A stretch of 64,000 bases of DNA from Liolophura sinensis (lineage: Eukaryota > Mollusca > Polyplacophora > Chitonida > Chitonidae): NCBI RefSeq assembly GCF_032854445.1, contig NC_088300.1, forward strand, positions 49,345,682-49,409,681, in the 5' to 3' direction. A program made the translations under genes and the position numbers. The notes below the pieces were generated by a model. That model saw nothing but the letters and a program-made list of their open reading frames with translations. It was not told the origin of the DNA and searched no databases. How positions within the stretch are numbered: the first letter of the stretch is position 1; each line of letters starts with the position of its first letter. Shown piece after piece: positions 12,504 to 25,873 of the stretch.

Positions 12504-15500
12504 TCACATGGATATTAAATAATCAGGTATTTTGATATATTTTCTAGTAAAGCTTGGACTGAGCTCAGCAAAACCTTCTGTATGATGATCAACTTGTTGT
12601 AAAGTGTTCTGTAAGGAGAGAAACCTGGGGTCAATGGACTTCTTTGAAGACATCGTGGCTGATTTAGTGCCATTTTGGGCCACCATATTGTTGTTGATCT
12701 GATTTGTTTCACTAGTTCCATGATTTAACTCCCCTGATTCAGCGCCTTGCACACTGTCCACCAAATCAAGTTCTTCACATTCTCCTGCATTGGTTTGGAC
12801 TATTAACTTCGTTGTTATTCCTCGACTTTGTGTACCTTCAATCCTTGGCAAATTTAGTCCGTTGCTGTCTGAGAGTGCTTCATTAGTGCTGGCTTTCTCC
12901 ACAGTTTGGATTTCAGTATTTTGCTCCAATCTTAATGGCACCTTTTGTGCTGTTTGGCTCTCATCCTTTCTGCGGCCAGCAGAATCTGTGGGGAAGCCCC
13001 TGCTTTGTTTTCCTGTCCACTTTTTCACAGATCTTGATGAAGACTCACTGCAATGTCTTGTTGGTACCTTAGGCAATGTGGGGGGAGCCAGCATTTCGGG
13101 AAGCACATTCTGCTTGTGAGACTGTCGCAACACAAAGGACTTGCGGTGGAGATCGAGAATTTTGCCTGCACGCTGTTTTTCAAGTTTAATGCTATTCAGC
13201 TTCACATCCAGCATCTGTTGTTGCATGACATTGTCATAGAGTAGCACACGGGAGATATTTGATTTGGGCAAAAGGCTGTGTTTCTTGCGACCATAGTTTG
13301 GTACTATGGTTGGTGGTCTCTGTAAGTACTTCAGTGTCTTAGAAGGGAACTGTACCTCAATGGGACCATTTGTCTCCGAGTCACTTATTACTGGGTTTGG
13401 CATGTTGGGGTGAGTACTTGAGCTGCCCAGTTGTCCACGTTTCTGAAATTAATAGAAGAATACACATCACTCCTGGTTTATTTTTTTTTATTATTATTTT
13501 TTTTTTTTGTTTTTGTTTTTGATAAAGAGAAATGGTTAGGAATTCTTCGAGCCTTCCGAACATGGAAATGGCTTTGAAATCTGTCCAGATAACTTATACA
13601 GTAATTGAATTTGAGTAATAAAAAAACCAATTGGTGTCTTCACCAATATTTGCAAGCCTTAAAAAGCCCTGCAGGTTCCACATGCAAATAAATGCTACAC
13701 TGAACTTTTTAATTGTTATATTTTAGAAGTACATCTTTGTGGTGAATTACATTCACAATTATTACGGATTTTCAACAAGTTATTTATAGCACTTCATGAA
13801 TATTTGCAATAAACTCGCCAAAACATTACCAGCAATCTCTTGTTTAGAAATGTCTGATATCTTTGAAAGGGTATTTTGCATGTAACAGTAGTAAGACCTG
13901 CAGGTCATAGAAGATGTCATAGACTGAAACTACAAAATGCATAGTAATTGGATAAAATCTTACTGATGATGCCCTTATAACTTTCCACCAAATTCAGCTA
14001 TACCAGTCAGTTGCACTGGCTGTTACTATAGTTGTGTCATGCAAAACCCTAAATCTGACAGCTGAGAGCGAGCCAACCAGCTGAAGGTTCAGAGGCTGGC
14101 TACTAGCTCACCACTAGTGCATTTGTAGCATCCTGTCATTTACTTCACCTTCTGTTTAGGTATATTTACAGAACATTTTGGTGCAAGGTAGATTTGTACC
14201 ACACAGAATAAACTGTATGTTGAATAATTGTATACACAACTATGGCCAGAGATATAGATTTGCTGGACAACTGACAAGGAATCAATGAACATGGCCACGA
14301 GGAATTCAATAGCTGACTGTTCCTGGACAAGTCGCTCTCAAACAGGGCCACTGTGATGTTAATTACAGAAGGCAAACTGTTTTCGCTGTCGGTTCATTAC
14401 GATAGTTGATACAGGATTGTGTAGGCAGTTGACCGTTATAATACGAAATCATTATTAACATGAACTCAACCTACCGGGTACGGTACTTGTATTTTACCAT
14501 TTGTGGCAATGTTTGGAATTATATCGTGCAAATAATAAACACAACCTGTTTTTTAAACTGAAACAGTTAAATTTCATTACAGCAGAACAAACACATATTG
14601 TCTAATTAAATGTACTTCTGGTCTGAGTAACAGAAGCCAGTGTCGTATGCATAAAGTGGTTCTCAATTGACTTCAGGCAAAAAGGTAGTGGTCTGTGTTA
14701 CCCTTAGTGCTGAAAATGCTTGTCTTGCAATTTACACCTGACTATTATAGGACACGACCGACATGCACCTTCATTCCTGGCTTCGGACAAGGAGTTTGTA
14801 CATTTCCTGCTGTCACTGTTCATGGGGCCTAGTTGACAATTTGGTTGACAATGCAATGTGGTTGTGCGCATCAGAAGAGTTCGTTAGTACAGTGTAACTC
14901 GCTAATGATTTGTGGTTTAGGTAATCTGGTTTCTTCCACCCATAAAAGTGATAACCATCACTAAGTGAAAAATTCTTGAGTACGGCGTTGAACAACAATT
15001 GTGTAAATGAATATATTCAGTTGAAAACTGCTACGTAAAGCCGATCTTAGAATGATTTGAATCACGAGTAGCTATCCTTAGAGGAGTATGATCTCTGCCT
15101 AATGTACACCCAGCATTTCATAGCCATAGAATTGCACATAGTACATTAAGTACATGTAAATGGTGAACATCATGGTGTCACAGTACTCTGGTCATAAACA
15201 TATATAGCCCTGATATACTCTTTACTCTGACACCCTGTGGATGGTCGTGGGTTTCCCCCAGACTCTGCCCGGTTTCCACCCACCATAATGCTGGCTGCCG
15301 TCGTATAAGTGAAATATTCTTGAGTACAGCGTAAAATACCAATCAAATAAATAATTAAATGTTTACTCTAACATGTCTAAGTTTACCTATATGACTTTAA
15401 CTCTTTAGCAAAAAAGTGCATTTTTGGAGGCAAATAAATGACATAAAGTATTACTTTTGGTGTTGAATTTCAGATTTTCCTAGAAGGATACTGCACTGCC

Positions 15501-18500
15501 TTCCAAACATCCCCAAAACACCTACCTAAACTTAATAGAATTGGGACAAAATGAGTTATTGAATCAGATATAAAATTTGAGATTATTTAGGGTATCGTGA
15601 ACTGTTTTCACCTACAGTGAGGAACATGAGAAGGTAATGCCTGATTTCATCTATTGTGAGGTGAATGGGTCAAATGTCAACAGTGTGCAAAGCAAAGTTG
15701 GTTTTAACAACACGATTGTTTCGGGGGATTTCAGCCGGGGGTTGCCCATACTAAACTTTGGTTAAGAGCTTGTAAATTTTTTGACTAGCTGATCAGAATG
15801 CAGAGTCAGAGAGAAATGCCCGATTTTAAGGTGATCAAAGTCGATTTAAAATGTTTTGACTTCGTTAACTTCACAATTTAGATGCACTCTTGTTATAACA
15901 TTAATTAAGCTAATAAGAATCTCATACAAGTGAACAAGCTTTCAAAATCTTTTGCACAGACAAGAGTGAGCATTGTATAAGAGTTAGTATATGGATAACA
16001 AGTTAACTTATTTATTAGTATGCGTTTTGATGTACGTCTAACACCCTTGTGAAGCAAGAGTTTTTGTTATTCACTAATAAACATTAAGTACATCAAAAAA
16101 TCTGCGAACAAATAAATGAGAATTTATTATCTATGTATACCCTCTGTGATGTATCTTTGTTGAGAACCATCTAAATGGGCTTGTCTTCAAGGAAGACACT
16201 ACCCATAGTGGAGAAAACAGTGTCTTTTTTCTTAATGCAAAAATAATGTCAACATTCAAAACTGAATGTATTTCGATAGTGTTGATGGGGGAATGGGGTG
16301 GGGGCTAAGTGTCAAATTAGGGCAGTGGCCTTTGTTATGAATTGGTTCTTGATGTGAAACAATTATTATCAGAAAACACCTCACAAGGGAAAGCTACGTT
16401 ATCTTAACAAGGTATTTTATTTTTTATGGCTTTAAATGTTGGGTTCAGAATAACTATATATGTGTTTGTACTCTGTTAAAACCCGACATAGTTGCCAACA
16501 TAAAGCCTTATCACAAAATAAAACAGCGCCCAGAAGAGTGAGAATAACTGCTAGTTCAGTCTGAGGTCATTTCACAATACAGATCCAGCATACACTTGGT
16601 ATGTGAGCTCTGAGATGTCTCCATTAACAACTGGGTAATGTTGTCTTTCTCACATGCTTTACAATTAAGAAGACATCATTCAGTACAGTACTCAATACAA
16701 GCCTTATATCATCTGCCTTCAACACACCCTTAACATTAAATGGCCTCTAGCAAACAAAACCCTCGCACGATCTAGTTCCAAAACACATTTCCCCTTGAGA
16801 TTCCTTTCCAAAATACATAAGATCTTAATAACGGTCTATTCACGTTTACATTTCTTGATCATACTGATAGTCCTTATTCGTGTTGACATAACCACAGCTG
16901 GGTCTATAACCCCATACATCATTATGTCAGATAAATACCCAATAGAGGCTAATACAGCTCTGTGTGTACATAACTACTGACCAATACATTTGTGGCACAT
17001 AAACATAACCCATGTTCTGTTGCTAAGTACAGATATTTATGTTACTGAAATATTCTACACTTCAACATTTTAAACCAGTGAAAATGTGATGATCATATAA
17101 CTACAATGTACAGGTACAATGTAGGTTGATATTTTTGCATTCATGTTGAAATATTGCAATGTACATCATGCAGAAGTGATGTAAAATAAAATAAAATAAT
17201 AAAATTGACATAATGAAAGATTGAACTCTTATTACTTCATTTGTTCTACTTCAATAACTGTCAAACATTATGTGCACATTTTGTCCCTTCTCAAGCATTA
17301 ATCTATTTCCTTCCAAGCTATAAGTCTATATACACTGATATATATGTATAGGTCTTCACTGACTTATTGTAGGTTATATGTACATTTGAATAAAGATGAG
17401 AAAGGTTTTTCAACTGCTGCCATGGATACCTCCCAAACAAAAAATAAACAATATAAGAATAACCTGCAAACTTTGTGTGATTTTTTCACTGCTTTGAGAA
17501 AATCAATGTAACTATGGATGTATGGAGGAATTATGAAGTCATCCACTCTGATGATGATCTCAAATTACAAGTAAAAATAGCTTTTCATAAATTAGATACA
17601 TGTACCGTTACATTACAATTGATTAAGCCCAGAAAAGTGTGTCAGAGTTAAGTAAAACTGTAAAGCCACTGAAAATGGCTTTGATATGTATTAAAAGCAA
17701 AAATAACAATTCTTTGGAATTTACAGCCCAGCATAAGAGTTGAAGAGGTTTATGGATTTTTAAAATGGTTGCATTTTCTGGATCCTGTGAAGGGGTATGG
17801 ATTTAATGGCAGATTGGGGATAATAGTGTGTCTCTGAGGCAACAGAGGTAAAATGACACCAGGACCTCCCATGAAGCACATTTAATATAAGCCTCAGTTA
17901 GCTTTCCCCCAACACATTATCAACAGGAAATGTCTCCCAACATTGCTATAACAACCATGGCAAGATAATTAGATAATCAATCTCCAGGTAAACGACTTTT
18001 TATGCACTCAATGCAAACAGAATTCATCGTATAAGATGAGGTACTGGTAATGGCAACTGCTAAATTCTGTCTAATAACTGTAACAATACTCCACATTACA
18101 TAGCAATTTTAGTCTGATTAAATCTTAGATAGTGAAAACCAGAATAAAACTGTACCAGATGGAAGGTACTGAATTTGCTACTTTGTCACATCCACTTTAT
18201 AGGCACACCCTGCTTCCTCATCAATCTTTCAATAAAAGTTCTTGAATTTCAGTACAAGAGAAATCTTTTTTCAAATCAGGAAATGACAGCATCAACATCC
18301 ACTGGGGCTAGCAGTATGGCCATTCATGTTTACCTGTTTACAACAGTCTCATTAAAGATTTCCTTTTCTCTTCACTCCATTAATATTTTTGACAATAAAT
18401 TCTTTTAATTATTTGATTTACAGTATAAGATGGCAAGAGAAAATAAACTGATTAAAAATCTAAACTATTTATTTGTCATAACCTATAAAAACACAGTATA

Positions 18501-20633
18501 ATTTACTGTAGTACTTTATATTCAATTACATTTATTTATTTATTTGATTGGTATTTTATGCTGTACTCAAGAATATTTCACTTATGCGACGGCAGCCAGC
18601 ATTATAGTGGGAGGAAACCAGGCAGAGCCCGGGGGAAACTCACAACCATCTGCAGGCTGCTGACGGACCTTCCCACTTACGGCTGGAGAGGAAGCCAGCA
18701 TGAGCTGGACTTGAACTCACTACGACCGCATTGGTGAGAGGCTCCTGGGTCATTATGCTGCGCTAGCGTGCTAACCTGCTGAGCCACGGATTTATTTATG
18801 TATTTATTTGATTGGCGTTTTACGCCGTACTCAAGAATATTTCACTTATACAACGGAGGCCAGCATTATGGTGGGTGGAAACCGGGCAGATCCCGGGGGA
18901 AACCCACGACCATCCGCAGGTTGCTGGCAGACCTTCCCACTTACGCTGAGCCACGGAGGCCCCATATTCAGTTACAATATACATACATACTAGTATACTA
19001 GTGTTAACCTGCAAGTAACCTAGATACACAGAGAATGATTTCCGATTTTGATAAAGGTAAGAGTCATAGGTGGGTGGTTGATTTTGAATGATTTATTGCC
19101 TCGTTAATTAAATGTCATTTCTGTGAATGCCCACATTAAGCCATCACATTTCTCTTGGGTTGGATTTTAATGCCCTTATGAAGAATTTGACACTGAACAC
19201 GCTCATTTCCACAGATGATGGAAACCAGGATGCACAGATTAAACTACTGACCATTGGCAGGTGACTGAGAAACTTTCCTACATGATGCTAACCCACTACT
19301 CAGCCCCTGCATTGTGAATAGTGCTGTCTCACTGGACTGTCATTGCTCATATACACCAGACAATATATTTATTTAAATGAAAGTTTAACACTTATATTAT
19401 ATTTCACTTATGTATGTTGGCCGCATTGTTTGGTAAACCCCACTACACATAATTGCAATACAGATATACACACCATATTTGTGGAAGACTAGGGTCTTTC
19501 TATGCTCCACAAATGACCCCACAAATGACAAATGACCCCACAAATGACCCCACGCAAGCCTTGATCATCAATCACTTATTGTGATACAACCTTATCCTGT
19601 TCTCTGATCACATACCCTAATTCCTCAACCTTTTTCCATAGGACAGAGCAACTTTCAGTGCAATTTATGCACATTTTTAAGTTGATTGTGAAAACAAAAC
19701 TATATTGGTAGGATTGACCAATTTCAGGGCTTCACAAAAAATGTAATTTTCTATTAGTCCACACAGAATAATGCCTTCAGAATATGCTTGAATAAACACC
19801 TTGCACACATGCGAAAAGGTTGAAGAATGACAGTAAGACATAAATAATTATAAAAATGCAGACATAATACAAAATTGCTCTTAAATACCAATTGGTGTCT
19901 AAGATTACCGAACTTGTACGTTATTTAACACTTGATGGTTTACGGATGGAAAAACTGGGCAAAGCATATATCACATTCTCCTCATTTGGAATTTGAAACA
20001 CTTTGCTCCATGGTGCCCTGGATTTGAATTCTACTGATCCCTTGTTGATGATGGGCCAGTTGACACTAGCAATACACATCTTTACTGTTGCTGGGCAGAT
20101 GCATTCAGAAATGAGATAAGAGGATGATATATGTAAATATATACTTACCACATGCACTGACTTGTGACTGTCACACTGAGCAGCTGTCCTTCACCAGGAG
20201 GTCTGTTTGAAAAAACAAAGTTGGTGTTCAGGACAAATGCCACAAAATGTCATCTATGCTACTATAATATGACCAGTGTGCAAATTCATTTAGATTCATT
20301 TACCCATATCTTGTCTTTAGGCATGACCAAATAATATCAAAATTATAGTTTCAGACAAAAGAAGATTAACTTACATGTCTTATATAACCTTAAGCTGTGA
20401 AATACATGGATTATAAATGTAGCGACAGGTTCACACATATATCAGGCTAGCAGTATGTGAAGTTTGTTGAAGATTTGTGTGTATATAGCTGAACCAATAT
20501 CAGGCAGATCCCTTGTGGCTTGTCAAAGGGTACAGTTAATCCTATATCACAGGGTGTCTGTGACAGGAGTGTGCTTGCACCTTATTACTTATCTCACCTG
20601 ATTACCGTACTTATCTCGTCTCAAACTTGTCAT
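12504..20633 (-). CDS. Uncharacterised protein, two coding exons, 324 residues predicted
   Basis: The large exon 13442-12504 holds a 312-codon open frame preceded by a good acceptor (AATTTCAG). The best 5' exon is 20633-20598: it begins with ATG, reads MTSLRRDKYGNQ and ends CAG|GTGAGA in phase 0, matching the phase-0 start of the large exon (KRGQLGSS). The product is basic and Ser/Gln/Lys-rich, mostly low in predicted structure, with a conserved-looking segment near residues 45-110 ('KTLKYLQRPPTIVPNYGRKK', 'DVKLNSIKLEKQRAGKILDL') that may form a short helix, and a hydrophobic/aromatic C-terminus (IPDYLISM). No domain was recognised and no function is proposed. The ~7.2-kb intron could hide further exons; the gene may instead start at the ATG at 13403. 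Confidence 0.72.
15234..15357 (+). mobile_element. SINE 3' fragment
   Basis: Only the central and tail parts remain: GGATGGTCGTGGGTTTCCCC, then TATAAGTGAAATATTCTTGA and AATCAAATAAATAA. The head is missing, as expected for incomplete reverse transcription. A second, more diverged tail fragment lies at about 14950-15000 (ATTCTTGAGTACGGCGTTG). Confidence 0.8.
18530..18788 (-). mobile_element. tRNA-derived SINE, nearly complete, antisense orientation
   Basis: The copy reads on the minus strand from a head (TCCGTGGCTCAGCAGGTTAG, box A) through a B box (GTTCAAGTCCAGC), the GTTTCCTCCCACTATAATGC centre and a (TAAA)n tail beginning near 18545. Its head abuts the tail of the next copy without spacer. 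Confidence 0.85.
18789..18964 (-). mobile_element. SINE copy with internal deletion, joined to the previous one
   Basis: It keeps the tail, centre and outermost head (GGGGCCTCCGTGGCTCAGCG) but lacks roughly 80 bp of the tRNA-like region including the B box. The head-to-tail junction with 18530-18788 suggests a SINE dimer or insertion of one copy at the end of another, followed by deletion. Confidence 0.75.
20149..20202 (-). other. Candidate 54-nt cassette (poison) or alternative 5' UTR exon
   Basis: On the minus strand the stretch is bounded by TTTTTTCAAACAG and by GTAAGTATAT, a near-ideal donor. It is 54 nt long. If spliced after the exon at 20633-20598 the phase-0 frame is ACC TCC TGG TGA, a stop in the fourth codon. 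One other frame is open throughout. It is either a regulatory cassette, a 5' leader exon or a chance site pair. Confidence 0.4.
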
Positions 20634-22261
20634 ATCCACACCTCAAGGTTACATTATTGGATAAGTCACAGATTGCAGACAGATTAGAAAAAAAAAATTA
20701 ATTTAACTTCCTTTGTGTGTGTTTTTTATTAACAATAAATAATGTATACTGAGGAGCTGTCTAACTGAATCCAAATCTAGGCGTCAAGCAGGTGACAGGT
20801 AAATTTACACCTGTCAGACATGTTCTTATTACGTATGGTTAGTCCACAGGTATGCCATGTTTTACACCGGAGAATTACGATCATACCGAGTTCAAATGGG
20901 TATACTCCGTGTAAAGATCTACTACAAACATGGCAACAAGATTTGCTTCGGGTTTAAGTTTTCTCAATTAAACCATAGCTTATTGGCAACAGAATTGCTT
21001 TCAAAATTGATTTCAAAAGTCAGCTTTTTCATGAATTGTGGCAATTAATTTATATTTTTACATTTAACAGTTTTCAGCTGAAATGGGCACTGTACTTTCA
21101 GTCTGGGGCGAATATTAGTCTCTGCTTTAGTGTACCGCTACAGTAGGTTTACTGGGCTTAACTAAGGGTGCACATACTGGCCTAAATGCTGTTTGGTAAC
21201 TAACTTTTATATGCAGTTTGCTCATTCGTTAATATACAATAGCATGTTTAACTCTTACTAAATTTTTATAGATACAGAATGTGTTGGCTTACGTTGAAAA
21301 CGTTATCGACATTAAAGAAAAAATCCCTGTGGTAAAATATCTAGAAAGTGATAGAATTGCAGTGTACAATTTCAGAATCAAAAGAAAACTTTGTACTAGC
21401 AAAACATTTGCCCTACAAAATGTTATTTTGTCCAAATCACTTGTATATCAACAGGGCTTACCTTGTAAGGTGAAATCTGACAGCTCCAGAAATCCACGTG
21501 TGTCCTGATCGCTTGATTGCCTGTCAACTGGCAGCGCCTTTCCCTGAACTCGGCAATCAATTCTACCTATACAGGCCTCAAGGGCTGGCAGGCAGTCACC
21601 CTCACAAAACTCTGTCCTTGTGTGTCATCCCTGACAATGGTGAACGAAAACCTCTACCAGGTAAAACGCCCATCAGTGATAGGCCACACCAAATGCAATT
21701 GACCTCCTGGCATAGATAGCCACTCTATCAAATCCACACATCTATACACAGTGACATTTGTAATGGACTAGGATAATTTTCTCTGCATGAATGCACCTTT
21801 TTACCCATCAACTGATTCCATCCATTATACTGCAGCAGTGAAAGTAATTGAAAATGTACTAAATATTGACAGAATTCAATAACTTTGGACTGGTTAGCGT
21901 GAATACTATATTCCATTAAGCCAATAGGAACATAGTATACAATAAAATATTAACACCGTTGGAGGATATGATAAGATCGTACTATATAGGCTGCACATAT
22001 TGTTTCCTACGAACTGAAGTGTAGAGAATTAATGGACCACTGGCATACTCACTTAGCCATTATCGGACATCTGATACAGAGAACTCTTGACCTAGCTGTA
22101 TTAAAACAACCTGAAATGGTTGACCGTGGACTAGTTTCCTGTGGTGGTTTTGACATTTCTGACTATTTGGACTCTTTCAAACAATGACAAAATTGTACAT
22201 ACCACAGATGTATTTATGTAAGAAATGGATTCGTGACAGAAATGCTCAAATGACACATTTA

Positions 22262-22340
22262 TAGATAGATAGATAGATAGATAGAGCTTTATTTCAGACT
22301 GAAATGTCCATATAAAAAAAAAAAAAAAATAAACACACAC

Positions 22341-22372
<32 letters not shown>

Positions 22373-23165
22373 CTATATACACATAACATTGGCGACATAT
22401 ACCGACTTCACATCAGTATAGTAAAACTGCCCACCTCTCCTGAAGCCAAGATGTTATACTGGCGTCACTATTCAGGAGTTTTATTACGATGGAATTGTCA
22501 GTAAACATAAGTCTCCGTATGAAACAATACACTGACCTGCGCAGTAATTCACCAAATGACGGTACACCATTAATGCAGAACATAAAACTGGCACTACAAT
22601 CGCGCCTGAAACACATTAACCATCTAAATGCATTATTGTAAGTGACCCGTAATGAGCTTATAACCTTTTTCAGAAAAGTACACCAAAGCTGACAACAGTA
22701 TATATTGCAACAAAAACTACGAAAAAGTTGTACTTTAACAAGCTGAGTACAAGAACTAAACTTACGTATCAACATGTTGGCTCTAATACAGAGCTTTCTT
22801 TTCTGAGACAGAATGTCCGCATCATCAGACAAATTGTCAGTAATAATGTGCCCAAGGTAAGTATACGATTGGACATAAGATAACAATCTTTCATTAAGGT
22901 ACAAAGGCGGGGGATTGAAATCTTTATACGTTTTAGGTTTAATAACCAAACACACAGTCTTACGGGTATTAAAAATTATGTCATGGGAAAGAGCATACTC
23001 TTCACATACTTTAAAGAGAGCTTGCATTGCTTTTGCAGACGGGCAGATTATACACATATCATCGGCGTAGATAAGGTGATTGATAAATATACCTCCAACA
23101 TTACATCCAACACAACTATCGGACAGAGCAACGTCCAGTTCATGGAGGTATAGGTTAAAATTATA
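22262..23165 (-). mobile_element. 5'-truncated LINE with partial reverse transcriptase
   Basis: On the minus strand an open frame from about 23165 to 22413 encodes the C-terminal part of a non-LTR reverse transcriptase. It includes the palm motif LIYADDMCII and the thumb-like stretch 'SYTYLGHIITDNLSDDADI'. It is followed by a T-rich 3' region and ends in a (CTAT)n tail at 22262-22286. The style is that of CR1/Rex1-like elements, but the clade assignment is weak. The endonuclease and fingers are absent. The remaining frame is intact for about 250 codons, suggesting a fairly recent insertion. Confidence 0.85.
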
Positions 23166-23657
23166 TATAAATTGGATTTATAAATCCAAAAGGAGATTTT
23201 AGCTAAAATATAAATTTGAATATCTCTAAACATTTTTCTGTAAGCATTAAACATATTTTTTCTTCAGATAATAGAATAGAACTGATGTAGGAAGAAAAAT
23301 ATTCGATCATTCATTTTCTGGAAAGATGTCAAAAGCTGAAAGAAGAATGCAAAAAAGAACTAAATGTAATAGGTTCTTGAAGAATTTACAAAATGCTTTT
23401 GGCATGTCCAGTTTGCATATAACCTCAACAAACAACAACAAAGCCAGACAAATATTGTATTGATCCAAATATTCATACTTTCAGAGGCAAATAAAGGTCA
23501 TAAATCAATTGTTTGGAGCTGGGCAATTGACAGTTTTCTGGCAGGATATCATTCTATCTTCCTAACAAACTTTGAAACAGCTGTCTAAGATCAGTGGAAC
23601 TCTCAGGATCAGGCCAAATGAGTAAGTGGTGATGAAAATTTAGGTTGAAAACTTTAG

Positions 23658-23889
23658 ATTTATTTATTTATTTGGTTGGTGTTTTACGCCACCACATTAT
23701 GGTGGGAGGAAACTCGGCAGACCCTGGAGGAAACCACAACTATCCGCAGGTTGATGGCAAACCTTTCCATGGAAGGCCAGAGAGGATGCCACCATGTGCT
23801 GGACTCACAGCAACCGCATAGGTGATAAGACTCCTTGGTCATTGCACCGCGCTGGCACACTTAACTAACTTGGCCAACCTCAGCTCCCA
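23658..23889 (-). mobile_element. tRNA-derived SINE, diverged
   Basis: Antisense copy with tail (TTTATTTATTTATTTGGTTGG on the plus strand), the GTGGGAGGAAACTCGGCAGA centre and a worn tRNA-like head ending near 23889. Part of the region between tail and centre is deleted. Confidence 0.75.
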
Positions 23890-24334
23890 CTCATTTCTTA
23901 ACACTCTATATTGATGTTAACATTATGAGCCAGTGTTTTCCTCCCAAACAGAACAGCTCTGTATGGGATTATAGATTGATTATCACAGCTCTACCTCTGA
24001 TACTGACATACATTCTGTAATATGTCAATAAATCATCCATCTGTCACAGCAGGAGTCAGCGTGAGGGGTCAGGCAGAAGGAAACACCCTGGGGGATATGT
24101 TATCACCTCTGACACATGCCTTATCATGGGTCCAACCTCCAAAACCCGTAACACTAATGTACTTAGGTCAGTTCTCAATATTAAAGATATTGTTGGCACT
24201 CTTGATCTACACATGACCTATATAGTACCCATTTCACGTAATATAAAACTTGCACATATACTTGAAATACACGGAACTCAGTTCACTTGATCAGTATTCT
24301 CTTTGCATTTTTAACTCCACACCCAAAGTTGTGT

Positions 24335-24612
24335 ATTTGATGGCTTTTTAATGCCACACATTTGCCTACTTTTTCTGGTTTTATGAGTGGAAGAAACCAA
24401 AATAATCCACAAACTTTTGCATGTATCATAATTTTGGTAGGCAGGTGGTCTTCAGAGGACTTCATGCAAAACCACACGAAATTGAATGCAACATAGACCA
24501 CTTATTATCACCAAAACCTGGAGAACAATTGAAGCAGGAGACTGGGATTGAACCCATGTTGGGTGATCTGGTCATTGAAAAGCATGCACCTCTACCACTA
24601 GGCCATGGCAAA
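24335..24612 (-). mobile_element. Second tRNA-like SINE family, copy 1
   Basis: The minus strand has a box-A-like TGGCCTAGTGGTAGAGG and, ~45 bp on, a box-B-like GGTTCAATCCC. It then runs into a body different from the main SINE family and ends near 24335 with a 'TGTGTGGCATTAAAAAGCC' tail. A relative with the same head layout lies near 62.1-62.3 kb. Confidence 0.5.
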
Positions 24613-24950
24613 CTTATTATTCCACAATGATAAATATTTCATTTAATACTGCAACTGTGGTTAAGATCCACAGATCCGTTTTTATCATTTTTACAATAGG
24701 TACAGAGGCCATGCGTAATCTAGTGAAATGGGTGAAATCTTTAATCGTTTTTATCCTGAAACTATCCAATTATATGCCCAGAAATATCCAAACTTTTCAA
24801 ACTTAATCAGAAAAAATACTTATATAATAAAAATAAACAAAAGATAGGTCTCAGCAGTCCATCAACTGACAATTAGTATTAAAATCTACTTCAAGGCCTC
24901 TTCATACAACCTGTGGCGTCATCATAATAGTGTAGCATTGCAGAAAGTAT

Positions 24951-25298
24951 GTTTATACAGGAACTACATTTATTACAGGAACTATGTTTATACAGGAACT
25001 ACATTTATTACAGGAACTATGTGTATACAGGAACTACATTTATTACAGAAACTATGTGTATACAGGAACTACATTTATTACAGGAACTACGTGTATACAG
25101 GAACTACGTTTATTACAGGAACTACGTTTATACAGGAACTACACTTATTACAGGAATTATGCTTATTACAGGAACTACATTTATTACAGAAACTATGGAT
25201 ATACAGGAACTATGTTTATTACAGGAACTATGTTTATACAGGAACTATTTTTATTACAGGAACTACGTTTATTACAGGAACTACGTTTATTACAAGAC
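24951..25298. repeat. 35-bp dimeric minisatellite
   Basis: Alternating near-copies of TTTATTACAGGAACTACG and TTTATACAGGAACTATG make a composite unit of about 35 bp, repeated about ten times. All three forward frames stay open over much of it, a by-product of the repeat rather than evidence of coding. Confidence 0.9.
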
Positions 25299-25624
25299 TT
25301 GACTGAAGTGTCTTTGGCACTAGTTTTGCAAGCATGCAAACCATAGTGTGCTATACCTGATGAGAAATTAATAAGTCATCACATAATAAACAGCTAAATA
25401 ATAACAAAAACACAACAATTTCACAATATGACACATCTTTATATCACAGACAATTTTTTTTTACATCCAAAAACAAAATGAAAATTGGGCAATGGACGGA
25501 TACAAGCTGTACAAGCAAGGAGTGCCAAGAGAACTAAAACATTGAATAATGTCAAAGGTAAGTGATCCAATTATATTTCAGCACGTAAACTTCACTTAAT
25601 ACATAGAAGAATTTGCTGAAAATA

Positions 25625-25873
25625 TATATATTTATTTATGTATCTGATCAGCGTTTTGATCTGTATTGAAAAATATGTTGTTTGTATGATGGCAACATTA
25701 TGTTGAGAGGAAACTGGGCAGAGCACAGAGAAAACCCACTACCATCCACAGATTGCTGGAAGATCTTCCCACGACCAGAAAGGAAGCCAGCCTGAGTTGA
25801 ACTCACAGCAACTGCATTGGAGAGGCCCTTAAAGTACTGTAGCTCTGTAATGACTCAGCCACAGAGGCCCCTG
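25625..25873 (-). mobile_element. tRNA-derived SINE, old copy
   Basis: Full-length but diverged antisense copy: tail at ~25628, centre GAGGAAACTGGGCAGAGC, B-box region GAACTCACAGCAACTGCA, and the head GGGGCCTCTGTGGCTGAG (minus strand) ending at ~25873. Confidence 0.75.

Larger units (their letters stand above)
13443..20597 (-). other. Long intron of the uncharacterised gene
   Basis: Apart from the candidate exon at 20149-20202, the interval holds SINE pieces (about 14950-15000, 15234-15357, 18530-18964), a (TAAAA)n run near 17175, a short direct repeat of ACAAATGACCCC near 19510-19550 and a stretch at 15410-15480 that recurs near 40.1 kb. No other exon could be supported. Confidence 0.5.

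Noticed and set aside
21281-21719. Open frames upstream of the uncharacterised gene
   Set aside because: Short, overlapping, no splice sites in phase and no recognisable protein character.
22131-22382. 83-codon minus-strand frame full of Phe
   Set aside because: Poly-A/poly-T tract and CTAT tail at the 3' end of the LINE.
24938-25346. Three ~120-codon open frames rich in YRNY and QELHLLQEL
   Set aside because: All three frames are open because the sequence is a 35-bp minisatellite lacking stops; no splice or start context.
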